64,000 nucleotides of DNA, from the NCBI RefSeq assembly GCF_010389155.1, contig NC_057761.1, positions 12,712,501 to 12,776,500 on the forward strand, in the 5' to 3' direction. Shown one piece after another: positions 55,341-64,000 of the stretch. The notes under the pieces were generated by a model. It was not told the DNA's origin. It worked only from the letters and a program-made list of their open reading frames with translations, and ran no database searches. The DNA is from Erigeron canadensis. Taxonomy: Eukaryota > Streptophyta > Magnoliopsida > Asterales > Asteraceae. The translations under genes were made by a program, and so were the position numbers. Every line of letters starts with the position of its first letter. Within the stretch, counting starts at the first letter, position 1.

Positions 55341-57180
55341 GATGCAGATCTTGTCTGTATTCGGGAGTCTGGATTTCCAATAATCTGAGTAATCGGATGA
55401 GATCTAGTCTATTTGGTGGAATGAGGAAGAGGTTCATGTGGATCATTTAATTCTTCAGTATCGACGAACGTCGGAGTATGTTGTGCAGTTATTTGCTCAA
55501 ATAAAGTTGCTAGTGGTTCAACAAAATCTTCAGTGGCATAAGCTTCTGGGTTATTTGCAGGACTTGTCACTTAGGAAATATGAGTATGTGGTCCTTGAGA
55601 CTCAGAAGTGGCAGTATGAAGATGAGATTCTAATAATGGTGAAAATATATCTGAATTGAGTGATGGTGATGAGTCATTGTCTCCATTTGGTGCAGAAGAA
55701 GTATTCATTGTACTGGAAACTGCATTTGTTTCTAGACCGGGTTTAGACATTCTTGGGTGATCATGGTAGAATTCTTCAAACAAAATATCCAAATCCTCTG
55801 TTGTTGGAGTACTAAAATGAGATTTGACATTGGAAGCGGTTATTGTTGCGGAAGCTTGTAGTCGGTTAAGTTCGGGTCTTGAACTGTTTTATTCAAGAAC
55901 CATTCCAGATAGTTCATCAAATCCAACATTCATACTCTCAACTATCTTCTTCGTCCGACGATTGTAGACACGATACGGAATCGATTCTCTGGAATACCCA
56001 ATAAAATATGCCTCATCACCTTTTGGTTTAAATTTACCCAAATTGTCTCGATCATTGGGAACATAACAGACAAATCCAAAAATATGGAAGAAGTTCACAT
56101 TGGGTTTCCTCTTGTTGATCACCTCATATGGAGTTTTATCAAATCTCTTGTTGATAATGGACCTATTCTGAGTAAAACAAGCAGTTGCTACAGCTTCAGC
56201 GCAAAGATTTGGAGGTATCTTTGAATAGGCAAGCATTGTTCTGGCTGCTTCAACAAGAGTGCGATTTCGACATTTAACAACTCCATTTTGTTGAGGTGTT
56301 CTTGTGGCAGAAAACTGATGGGTAATGCCTTATGATTTAAAGAAAGAATTAATTGTTGCATTCTTGAATTCTGTGCCATTGTCAGAACGAATAATTCGTA
56401 CAGATGATTGAAGATTGACTTGGGTTTGTTTGATGAAATCAATGATTTCCTTTGGGGCATCACTTTTGGCATGAAGAAAGAAAACCCAAGTGTAGCGAGA
56501 AAAATCATCAACAATCACAAGAATGTATCTCTTGCCATGAATGCTTCTGACTTTCATTGGTCCACATAAATCCATATGTAAAAGATGCAGAGAACCTTCG
56601 GTACTCAGATGTTTCTTTGGTTTGTGACATGCCTTCTTCATCTTGCCAATAGCACAAGCTGGGCAAACATGTTCGGATTCGTACTTGTAATCAGGAAGAC
56701 CTTCAACAAGTTATTTGTCTACTAAAGCGTTTATAGTTTGAAAGTTAAGATGAGACAAACGACGATGCCATAACCATTAGTTTTGTGCAGAGGCTTTCGA
56801 AAGAAGGCAAATGTCATAATCTAGAGTTGGAACATTATTTAGATCAATGGTGAACAAATTATTGTCCCTTGTTCGAGTGAGAATATCTACCTCGTCTGCG
56901 GTTTGAACTTTGCATTCATATCTCTTGAAAAGCACTTGAAGATCATTGTCACATAATTGTCTAACACAAAAAAGATTGTGACCTATTCCTTCGACATAGG
57001 AAACTCTCTTTATGGTAATTCTATTCTTGACAATGTCTCCATAACCAAGAATAGGGACAACATGATCATTTCCAAATCTGACAGTTCCCATGAACTTCTC
57101 AACAAAATTAGAAAGTATAGACTTGTTTCCAGTCATGTGACAAGAACATCCCGAGTCAACATATCATACACATATCAGAT
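55341..57180 (-). pseudogene. pol: SIRE-like copia protease and integrase, minus strand
   Basis: The protease active site VDSGCSCHMTGNKS is at about 57170-57125, with a TGA two codons before it where Trp is usual. The integrase zinc region follows (HRRLSHLN and CPACAIGKMKKACHKPK). The core block has HMDLCGPMKVRSIHGKRYI, VDDFSRYTWVFFLHAKSD and RIIRSDNGTEFKNATINSF. The usual Q-Q-N-G-V-V-E block reads QQNGVVKCRNRTL, so the catalytic Glu is Lys. The C-terminal part (55889-56236) has KTPYEVINKRKPNVNFFHIF and FIGYSRESIPYRVYNRRTKK. A Ser/Asn-rich linker (55571-55792) leads to RT. Confidence 0.85.
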
Positions 57181-57371
57181 ATTCCTGCAAAAACAAGTTA
57201 TGATGGTAAGGTCCCCACATATAATGGGTCCTTTCGGGTGGGAGAGGGATACAATATGCAAATACACATATATATAAACGATGTCACATAAACATGAATT
57301 TATTCTAATTTAAGAAGGAAACACACATAATTGTTCAAAATGGACAAACAAATTACAAAAACACACAAAGA

Positions 57372-59605
57372 TTAAGCACATGTTTTGATACAAACGGGAG
57401 TAGTTCTAGATGTATTATCCCTATCTAATGAATTTGATCTACGAACTATCCACACTTGTTTGATTTGAGTAGAAATGCCATCAAGCTTGATTTTTCTAGA
57501 AGCATGTAAAAATCTATCTTTTGGAATCCATTTACTGCTACTAGTTACGCACAAGTCACCTGAATCATGAACATTCTTTGAATTAGAAATCAAGTTTTTC
57601 TTGGAGTTCTTGCCAGGATTCTTCTTGATGGTTTCACTACTCACATGACTTTTCTGAATATTATTAGGTGACAACCAACCATACTGATCTTTGTATTTAG
57701 TAATCCCAGTGGTTTTGTCTTTGACTACCTTCAAAGTGGACTTAAAGGTTGTTTGAGGCTTCCTAGGACTACTAGAAGTTTTACTAACTTTTGGTTGTTT
57801 ATTACCTAATAATTCATTCTTCACAGTCTTCGAATACTTGGGATTTTTCTCCCCTCTTGATGACTTGTTTTCATTTTTTACATTTGTTGGTTTCGCTTCA
57901 TCAGTGTTCTTGACAACTCGAAAAACTTTTGTGACTTTTGTTGGTCTTGAGTTATTAGGGGTCTTGACAACTTTAGAAACTTTTGGGACTTTTAATGGTC
58001 TGGTCTTCTTACCTTGTTGAGTAGGTGAGGACGAGTATGGTTTTGGATCCCTTATCTCAGCAAAAGTAGGTTTATTTTCCTTTTTTTTAAACAGTTTTTC
58101 AAAAGCAGGATTAAATTTATGATTTCCATCCATAAACTTATTGAATTGCTGAGATTCTGTTTCCAATTTCACACTTTTTTAAGTCAACTCTATTGTATTT
58201 GAACTTTGTTTAAATGATTGTGATGCTTTTTCTTTGTCCAAAAATGATTGAAGTTTCAAGCTTGTCAAGGTTAGTTCCACTTTGACTTTGTTAAGTTCCT
58301 CAACCACCTTTATTCGTTGATCCTTTTCATTTTCTAACTTTTTGACTACATCATTAAATTCATTAAAATAAGTTTCAGTGTCCTCAAAAAACTTAGGAAT
58401 TGATATATCAAAATAGATATCATTTGGATCAACAAAAACAACATCACATTCATTTTGAGCACAGTCAGTTTGCACAGAAACATTTACAACTTCAAGATCA
58501 GTTTGAACAGATGCATTCAAAATTCCATAGATGGAACAAGTAGACTGATTTGAAGTTTTCATGTTCTCGGAAGTGTTTTTCTTAGGTTCATTCATGATTT
58601 CACAAACAGAACATCCTGGTTGGTCACAGATTGAAGTATTTGTTGTTGATGGGTTTCTCTTGTTGTCACAATGATTTTGAGTCCTTAGATTTTCTATGAG
58701 TGCATGTTTTTCATCAAGATATTTCTTCAATTCATTGATTTCTTTTTCCAAAACACTTTGAGGTATATAAGGTCTGACGATTTCAGGTTTTGGAAAAGAA
58801 TTTGAGTCATCCAAAGGTTTTTCCTTAAAACACTCATGTATTTCAGGAACTTCCACCTCATGATTATTCTTATGACTTTGACACACCGGTCGAGTTAAAA
58901 AATCAAAAGACTCATCAATTAATTCATAATTGAAGTAAACATTTGCACCCTTCTTTAGAAAATCATCTTCCTCAATATCACCATGACTTGGTCTCACAAA
59001 TTGGTTGGTCATCCCACTTTTCATATGGGATTCTTTGTACAGTGAAGGAACCACTTCTTATGCTTTGAGCAAATGTTCTGGATTGACATACCCTAACCTG
59101 GAGTTGAATTGAGTTTTTGAATTTCTTGGCCTATTCAAATAGATTTGTTGATAAGTTCGATTTATCTTGTACAACTTTTCTTGATAAAAATTGATTTCAG
59201 TTTTGAGTTCTTCATTTGTTTTTTCAAGTTGTTGGTAAAGTGACTCTTTTATACAACAATCATATTTTAGGTTAGAAATTTGATCTTCAAGTCCTTTCAA
59301 CTCAGGGGTAGACTCATTTATTTTGACATTTAATGACTCTATGTCTTCTGCCAAAGCATTTGCTCGAAGCATCTCATTGGTCTTGGTTTATTCAAGAACT
59401 TTGGTTAATTCATGAGCTTTGAATTTGAGGTAAAAGTAACTACAGCTTTTTCAGATTTCAAATTGTCCAATTCTTTTTGAAGAATATCAAACTTTTCTTG
59501 AAAATTGAGCAAAATTTGATCATTTTCTTTCAAATCATTGTTTAATTTTGAAATCTCTTTGTTTTTCTTTTTCCCTTCTAGAATGGCTGCTTCACTTTTA
59601 TCCAT
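57372..59605 (-). pseudogene. SIRE-like copia spacer: coiled coils, QT motifs, basic tail
   Basis: 59605-59405 and 59372-59058 are coiled coil (KEISKLNNDLKENDQILLNF and ELKGLEDQISNLKYDC), separated by a stop. 59054-58179 starts with MVPSLYKESHMKSGMTNQFV. It carries two QT motifs near 58510 and 58480 (ASVQTDLE, VSVQTDCA) and another coiled coil (58400-58180). 58172-57372 is the basic Lys/Ser/Pro tail with KYKDQYGWLS. The layout matches 34450-36237 in full. At about 2.2 kb it is the most complete spacer in the window. Its role is unknown. Confidence 0.75.
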
Positions 59606-59641
59606 ATAAAAACCTAACAGTTTCTTGGGAATTGAGATTAC

Positions 59642-60910
59642 CTAACCATCTTCTTCAGTAGAATCTGCAGCTTCATCATTTAGCTCTTTTGAATTCTTGA
59701 TCTTTGTCATGAAGCACACATTTGCTGCCAATTCATCAGTCTCATCATCAGTGAGGTGAAGCCACTTGTCATCTTCAGCCAAAAGGGCAATTCCACTCTC
59801 CTCTTGCTTTACCAACATGAGTTTGTACTTGTAGTACTCAGGGTTCTTCTTTCTGGGTTTGGTACACTCTATGGCAATATAACCAGGAATTCCACAATTG
59901 TAGCATTTTCTCTCCCCATTCTTTTTCTCCAAGACTTTCCTCTCAAACCTTTTTTCATTGTCAAACTTCTTTTCTGCAACAGGTTCTTTGAAAGTCTCAA
60001 ATTTAGGAGCACTTGAATGTTTGGCAAATGATGAAACTGAGGAAGATCGAAGCTGATTGTTGGAGGGTTTCTTTTTGAAGAATTTCTTCTTGAAAGCGTT
60101 GGTGAAGTAAGCCAACTCTTTATACATCTCAAGATCCTTTTCATCTAGTTCTGGATCGCTTACATCACTCACCTCTGAATCAGTTTCAAATTCAATTCTT
60201 CATTTTCTTGAACCTTTTGAACACTTCTTCTTAGCAACAAGTGCCAGTGGATCAAAATGAACACCTTCTTCTTTCATCTTTTGTGCCTTTAGAACTTGAT
60301 CATTGTTCAATGTGAGTTTCTCAAACAAAGTATGAATTGTCAAGTTTCCAAAGTCTGCTTGTTGGTTCAGCTAAGTTTCATACACTTGCCACTCTTCTTC
60401 AAGATTTTTGATGAACTTGATATTCATCTCCATGTTTGTTCTTTTTACATCATTTCTCCTCAATTCATTGATGATATTGCAAAACCTAATGTAGACATCA
60501 TTAAGAGGTTCTCCTTTTTGTTGTTTGAAGGTTTCATACATGTTCAGAATAGTTGACAGCCTTATTGTGTTAGATACATCAGAACCTTCCATTTGTTTCC
60601 CAACCTCATCCTAAATCTCTTTCCTAGTCTCATATGAGTCTACATTGCAATATATATCATCAGGGAGTGCTTGATAGAGATAAGCAATAGACATTTGATC
60701 AGCTTCAACACGAATTTTCTGCTCAGCATTCCAGCTTTCTTCTGGAAGTGGTTCATTGTTCACAGGGTTCTTTAGAATTTCAGGACCTTCTTTCAATGAC
60801 TTTCTGATGTTTTTGGCATTCTTTTGGCGATCAATCCAATTCATGAATCTTTTCTTCAATACTGGAGGTCTTCCATCCGAACCAAGAGCCAAAGCTTCTC
60901 TGGCAGCCAT
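59642..60910 (-). pseudogene. gag: SIRE-like copia gag, minus strand
   Basis: Starts MAAREALALGSDGRPPVLKK and runs 99 codons to a TAG at 60611-60613 (usual Trp). The same frame continues as DEVGKQMEGSDVSNTIRLST and MEMNIKFIKNLEEEW to 60371. After frameshifts, 60172-59642 gives the C-terminal part: FKKKFFKKKP, a zinc knuckle CYNCGIPGYIAIEC whose His is Tyr, AEDDKWLHLTDDETDEL and ANVCFMTKI. The His loss would abolish normal zinc binding. The plus-strand relative at 28912-30489 keeps the His. Confidence 0.85.
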
Positions 60911-60974
60911 ACTTAAACATTTGAGAACAATACAAAAAGATTTGAGTTTTTTTTTTTTTAATTGAATTCCTTAA

Positions 60975-61620
60975 GAATGCCGAGCTTATACTTCGGCAAT
61001 TAGAAGAAGTTGTTTTTGACAAAAATCAAGTAGTGAAGGATGTCGAGCAAATATCTCGGTATATAAGCAAAGTGTTTTGATCGAGGTCAACTTTAACTGA
61101 GTACCGAGATTATACTTCGGCAAGTAGTACAATTTCCAACAAATCACCAACACTTAACCGAGTTTCTCAACTTCACGTGTTTGCCAAGATAAGATCTCTG
61201 CAAACAGAACAAATGCTTCTAACACTTAACCAAGAAAACCAAGATGAATTATCTTAATTATTTGCCGAGTTAATAACTTTGCAAATAAAGCAAACTCTCC
61301 AACCTTTGTTTTATTCTTAAATTTGCCGAACAAGAAGCTCTGCAAAGAGAACAAATCAAAATCAACAACCTCTGCAAACACAAGATTTCACAAAATGACA
61401 AAATAGTCGAGTTTCAGTCGTCTTCTTCGTCTAGCAACCCTACAAATGCCGAGCTAACTGTAAATCTCCATTTTCTTCTTCAATACTAGAAATTAAAACT
61501 TCAAATTTGTACCAAAATGATCAGAATCTAATTGTGAACAAATCCTTAAACAAATTAAACTCTAAAATCAACCAGAATTTAAACCCACTGATCTATGCTT
61601 TTGCCGAGCTTAGATCAAAT
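60975..61620 (-). repeat. CCGAG hairpin array in copia leader, right copy
   Basis: Between primer binding site and gag lie about eight hairpins of the TTTGCCGAG type. They are near 60976 (AATGCCGAG...TTCGGCAAT), 61041, 61103, 61178, 61262, 61322, 61447 and 61602. Several keep pairing through G-U wobble (TGTCGAG with CTCGGTA near 61041). Spacing is about 60-120 bp. The second array of the same type is at 51869-52850. Confidence 0.85.
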
Positions 61621-61846
61621 CTCACTTTTTGATTGAACTAAACTCTAATTTTGATACAGGAATGATGCTAATCAAAATCCTAGTTGATCGGTGAACAAAC
61701 TTGGAAGAATAACACACTAATTTTGCTGAAATTGATCAAACAGTGATCTCGGCAAAACAGCAAGTTCTTGAACAGCTCAAAACACTAGAATTAAGAACAA
61801 ATTCAGCTTGAATTTCGATTCTGGATCGTTCAGATCAACTGATTTT

Positions 61847-61858
61847 GCTCTGATACCA
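61847..61858 (-). other. Primer binding site, minus-strand SIRE-like copia
   Basis: The minus strand reads TGGTATCAGAGC, two bases from the LTR. Standard initiator tRNA-Met complement. Confidence 0.9.
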
Positions 61859-61860
61859 AA

Positions 61861-62138
61861 TGTAAAGTATGTAATTGAGCTTTTATATGTGTTTTAGTGT
61901 GTTTTAGTGGAGGTTATGTGTGTGTTAGTGTGTGTATGTGCCGAGAGAGAAATGTGTGAGAGTGGAAAAATTGGATTGCTTGAAATGTGATCAAAGTTAC
62001 AATTCAAAGTTATGGAGGGGGTTTTATATACTTACTATACAATTTACACTAGACCCCCTTCCATACTTAAGAGAATTACAAATGAATACAAAACATTATA
62101 ATCATACAAATCAACTACTACAAATTATATTTCTAACA
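61861..62138 (-). repeat. 5' LTR of minus-strand SIRE-like copia
   Basis: The plus strand reads TGTAAAGTATG...ATTTCTAACA, 278 bp. The minus-strand TATA box TATATAAAA is at 62022-62030. A GT-rich stretch lies at 61888-61940. No 3' partner LTR is found in the window. The insertion is directly beside LINE sequence. Confidence 0.8.
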
Positions 62139-62149
62139 ATTTATTCTTC

Positions 62150-62760
62150 AAATGCAAATATTCTTAGGCTATATGGGTCAAATTAAGAAAGTTGGGATCT
62201 AGAATGAGTGAAAAGTATTCACTGCAATATCTAATCCATGAAATTGCTGGTCAGGAAGGAAAGAATAACATTGGTGTTGTGGTTAATAAGCTCAATGTGG
62301 CTGCTACAGTATATTTTGTATGGCAGGAAAGGAATACTAGAATTTTCCAAAATGAGGAAAGGAATGAGGAGACAGTGTGCAATATTGTTAAAGATAGTAT
62401 TAGAAACAAATTGTTGTCTTTAAGAGTTAGGAAGACCTTGAATGTGATCAACTGAAGTGCTGATGTGAATTCTTTCTGATTTTCTCAAAGTATGAATGCG
62501 ATTTGGGATAGTGAGCTATGCAAGATGAAGCTACTTGGTCCACTTCTAGCATACTTTGAGTTTTTTGAAGCTGATCTTGAGAATTGGTTTGAATGGTCGA
62601 TTAATGTTCTTGTATAGACAGTGATTGAATAGGTAGTGTATTTGGGCTGGTATAGAATTTTTACTAGATTTGGATGTAATAGGCTGAATGGTTCTCTATA
62701 GTTGTATTATTGTACATATTTTTTTAATATCAATATAATTCACATGTTTAATTAAAATAA
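62150..62760 (+). pseudogene. LINE (L1-type) 3' fragment: end of ORF2 and 3' UTR
   Basis: The frame from about 62160 to 62455 reads MSEKYSLQYLIHEIAGQEGK, VAATVYFVWQERNTRIFQNE and VRKTLNVIN. This matches the C-terminal segment after the zinc-binding domain of plant LINE reverse transcriptases, whose mark is the A-x-x-Y-F-x-W-Q-E-R-N-x-R-x-F string. The RT itself is absent, so this is a 5'-truncated copy, as is usual for LINEs. The 3' UTR runs on to an A-rich end near 62745-62764. Confidence 0.7.
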
Positions 62761-62997
62761 AAACAGTCGGGACTGAAAATGAACTTAATTGACCTTTTGA
62801 AATAAAAAATAACAAAAGAAGAAGGGGTTAAACGAGTCGGATAGACTGGCTGGGATTTGTTTTGTCTAGTTTGACGTTGGTAATTAGTTTGTACACGGCT
62901 AAAGCCTAGGCCCGGCTAGTTGTTTTTCTAGTTTATATCATGATGCATTGGTACGCCATATATACATGATGATGCTTGTTTTTTTCGTTTAAACAGG

Positions 62998-63404
62998 GAC
63001 CCTTTGTTCCGCTACTTCCACCGCCTGAACACAAAGACAATAAACGGGCGTAGCCAAGGCGGAAAGCACATGTCCATCACCGACCTGTTTCTCTTGTACT
63101 GTCTTCTCATGCGTAAACCATGCAACCTGGCCCACGTTCTTGCTGAGTACTTTCACCGGTTTTACTCCAGGTACATTTCCCAGCTTCTTAGTATTTTCAA
63201 TGCCTAATTATGTATGATATCTTTTATATATTAATTAGTGATATACACATCTGTTGCAGGAAGGATGGCGGGAAGATTGTGTGCGGGCATATCGTCACCA
63301 GGATCGCACAATCCTTCAACCTGCATTAGAAGTACGCTGAACTGAAGATCCTGCCGGTGCTCCCAAAGGTGAACGGAAGTTAAACCATGTATGCGATGGG
63401 CATC
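62998..63404 (+). pseudogene. Spliced accessory-ORF fragment (exon-intron-exon)
   Basis: GC-rich compared with its flanks. A 3' splice site (TTTAAACAG) precedes exon 1 (62998-63171: DPLFRYFHRLNTKTINGRSQ ... NLAHVLAEYFHRFYSR). An 89-bp intron with GT...AG ends lies at 63172-63260, and exon 2 (63261-63404) continues in phase (KDGGKIVCGHIVTRIAQSFN). Exon 2 has two in-frame stops (63328-63330 and 63382-63384) and is cut by a copia LTR at 63405. The protein resembles a type of plant transposon-associated ORF; I do not recognise a function. Confidence 0.5.
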
Positions 63405-63667
63405 TGGTAAGAATAAACTTGAGCTTAATTGAAGGTTTAATGGTGGAATTAAGGTTATGTGTGTGTTTAAGTGTGTGATGGTGATGGGAGGTTGAAGATG
63501 AGTTTAGAGAGAGAAAGTAAGTTAGAGAGAATGATGTATGGAATTATGTAAAGAGGCTTGTTACAAAATAATAAAGGAAGTGGTATTTATACATTTCATC
63601 TACTTAACACTAAAACCCCTTCCACAATAACTAATTTACAATTTAACACTATTTTATTGTTCTAACA
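63405..63667 (-). repeat. 3' LTR of a minus-strand copia element running off the right edge
   Basis: The plus strand reads TGGTAAGAATAAAC...TTGTTCTAACA, 263 bp. The minus-strand TATA box is near 63585-63592. A purine tract on the minus strand (CCAAGGGGAAGAT at 63668-63680) abuts the LTR, fixing this as the 3' LTR. Confidence 0.7.
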
Positions 63668-64000
63668 ATCTTCCCCTTGGTGTTGAATTGTAAATGTTGC
63701 ATCGTCTTCTGTATTTAAATAAACATGATGAGCCCATTTGTTGAAAATCTCCAATGTTAATTGGACTTTGAAGCTTTCTCATTGTCTTCAATGTCTTGTA
63801 TCAACCTTGACTTGAATCTTCCCAACAAACATAAATTCTTGACGATGACTTTTTAAAGCTTGATCTTCTCTTGCAACTTTGAATACTTGGAAGCATCTTT
63901 GAAATCTTTGTAGCTTTTGAGCTTTCATAACTCGAACTTTTGAATGTTGATTTCCACTTGATGTTGCTTGGAGAAGTAACTTGATTCTTTGATTAGCATG
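63668..64000 (-). other. Internal 3' part of minus-strand copia, cut by window edge
   Basis: Polypurine tract first, then AT-rich sequence. 63885-64000 is very similar to 8893-9010, part of the coiled-coil remnant at 8508-9083. Finding that sequence this close to the 3' LTR suggests that pol is deleted in this copy. Confidence 0.5.

Overview
This window looks like nuclear DNA from a flowering plant. It is AT-rich and has no host gene with a complete reading frame. It is packed with nested, mutated LTR retrotransposons, one Mutator-like DNA element and one LINE fragment. The polyprotein types resemble those common in Asteraceae genome assemblies. That family assignment is from memory of the protein families and is an inference. 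I see no tRNA, rRNA, CRISPR or bacterial features.

Layout from left to right. 1-1260: 5' end of a minus-strand Ty1/copia element running off the left edge. 1628-2840: Mutator-like element with ~340 bp inverted ends and a 9-bp target duplication. 3440-7251: decayed plus-strand copia (SIRE/Maximus-like) with most of pol missing and a minus-strand solo LTR at 4553-6745. 8155-9340: a palindrome cluster and minus-strand copia spacer debris. 10358-15061, resuming at 26989-27457 and ending at 48382-48971: an Athila-type Ty3/gypsy element with gag and two retropepsin-like domains but no RT. It contains a minus-strand Angela-like copia (15062-26983, target duplication CTTTT), which itself holds a ~4 kb Tekay-type LTR copy. 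A plus-strand SIRE-like copia begins at 27458 and carries a second ~4 kb solo LTR (30495-34449, target duplication TTTAA). A Tekay-type chromovirus lies at 39612-48381.

48972-50140: truncated plus-strand copia PR/INT fragment, fused to a minus-strand accessory ORF (50242-51446). 51606-61860: minus-strand SIRE-like copia with gag, a long coiled-coil spacer, PR, INT, RT and RNase H, and two arrays of CCGAG hairpins. 62150-63404: LINE 3' fragment, then a GC-rich spliced exon fragment. 63405-64000: the 3' LTR of another minus-strand copia element.

Every polyprotein is broken by stops or frameshifts, so nothing here looks able to move on its own. The most unusual signals are four. (1) Three clusters of a 13-nt palindrome (consensus CCAGCGCCGCTGG) at ~20-22 and ~30-31 bp spacing, read in all three frames where they cross gag. 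(2) Hairpin arrays in the leaders of two copia elements that use different palindromes. (3) Repeated xQT motifs resembling LC8/dynein-light-chain ligands in the copia gag spacer of three diverged elements. (4) A conserved GT...AG pair inside Tekay-type LTRs that looks like an LTR intron.
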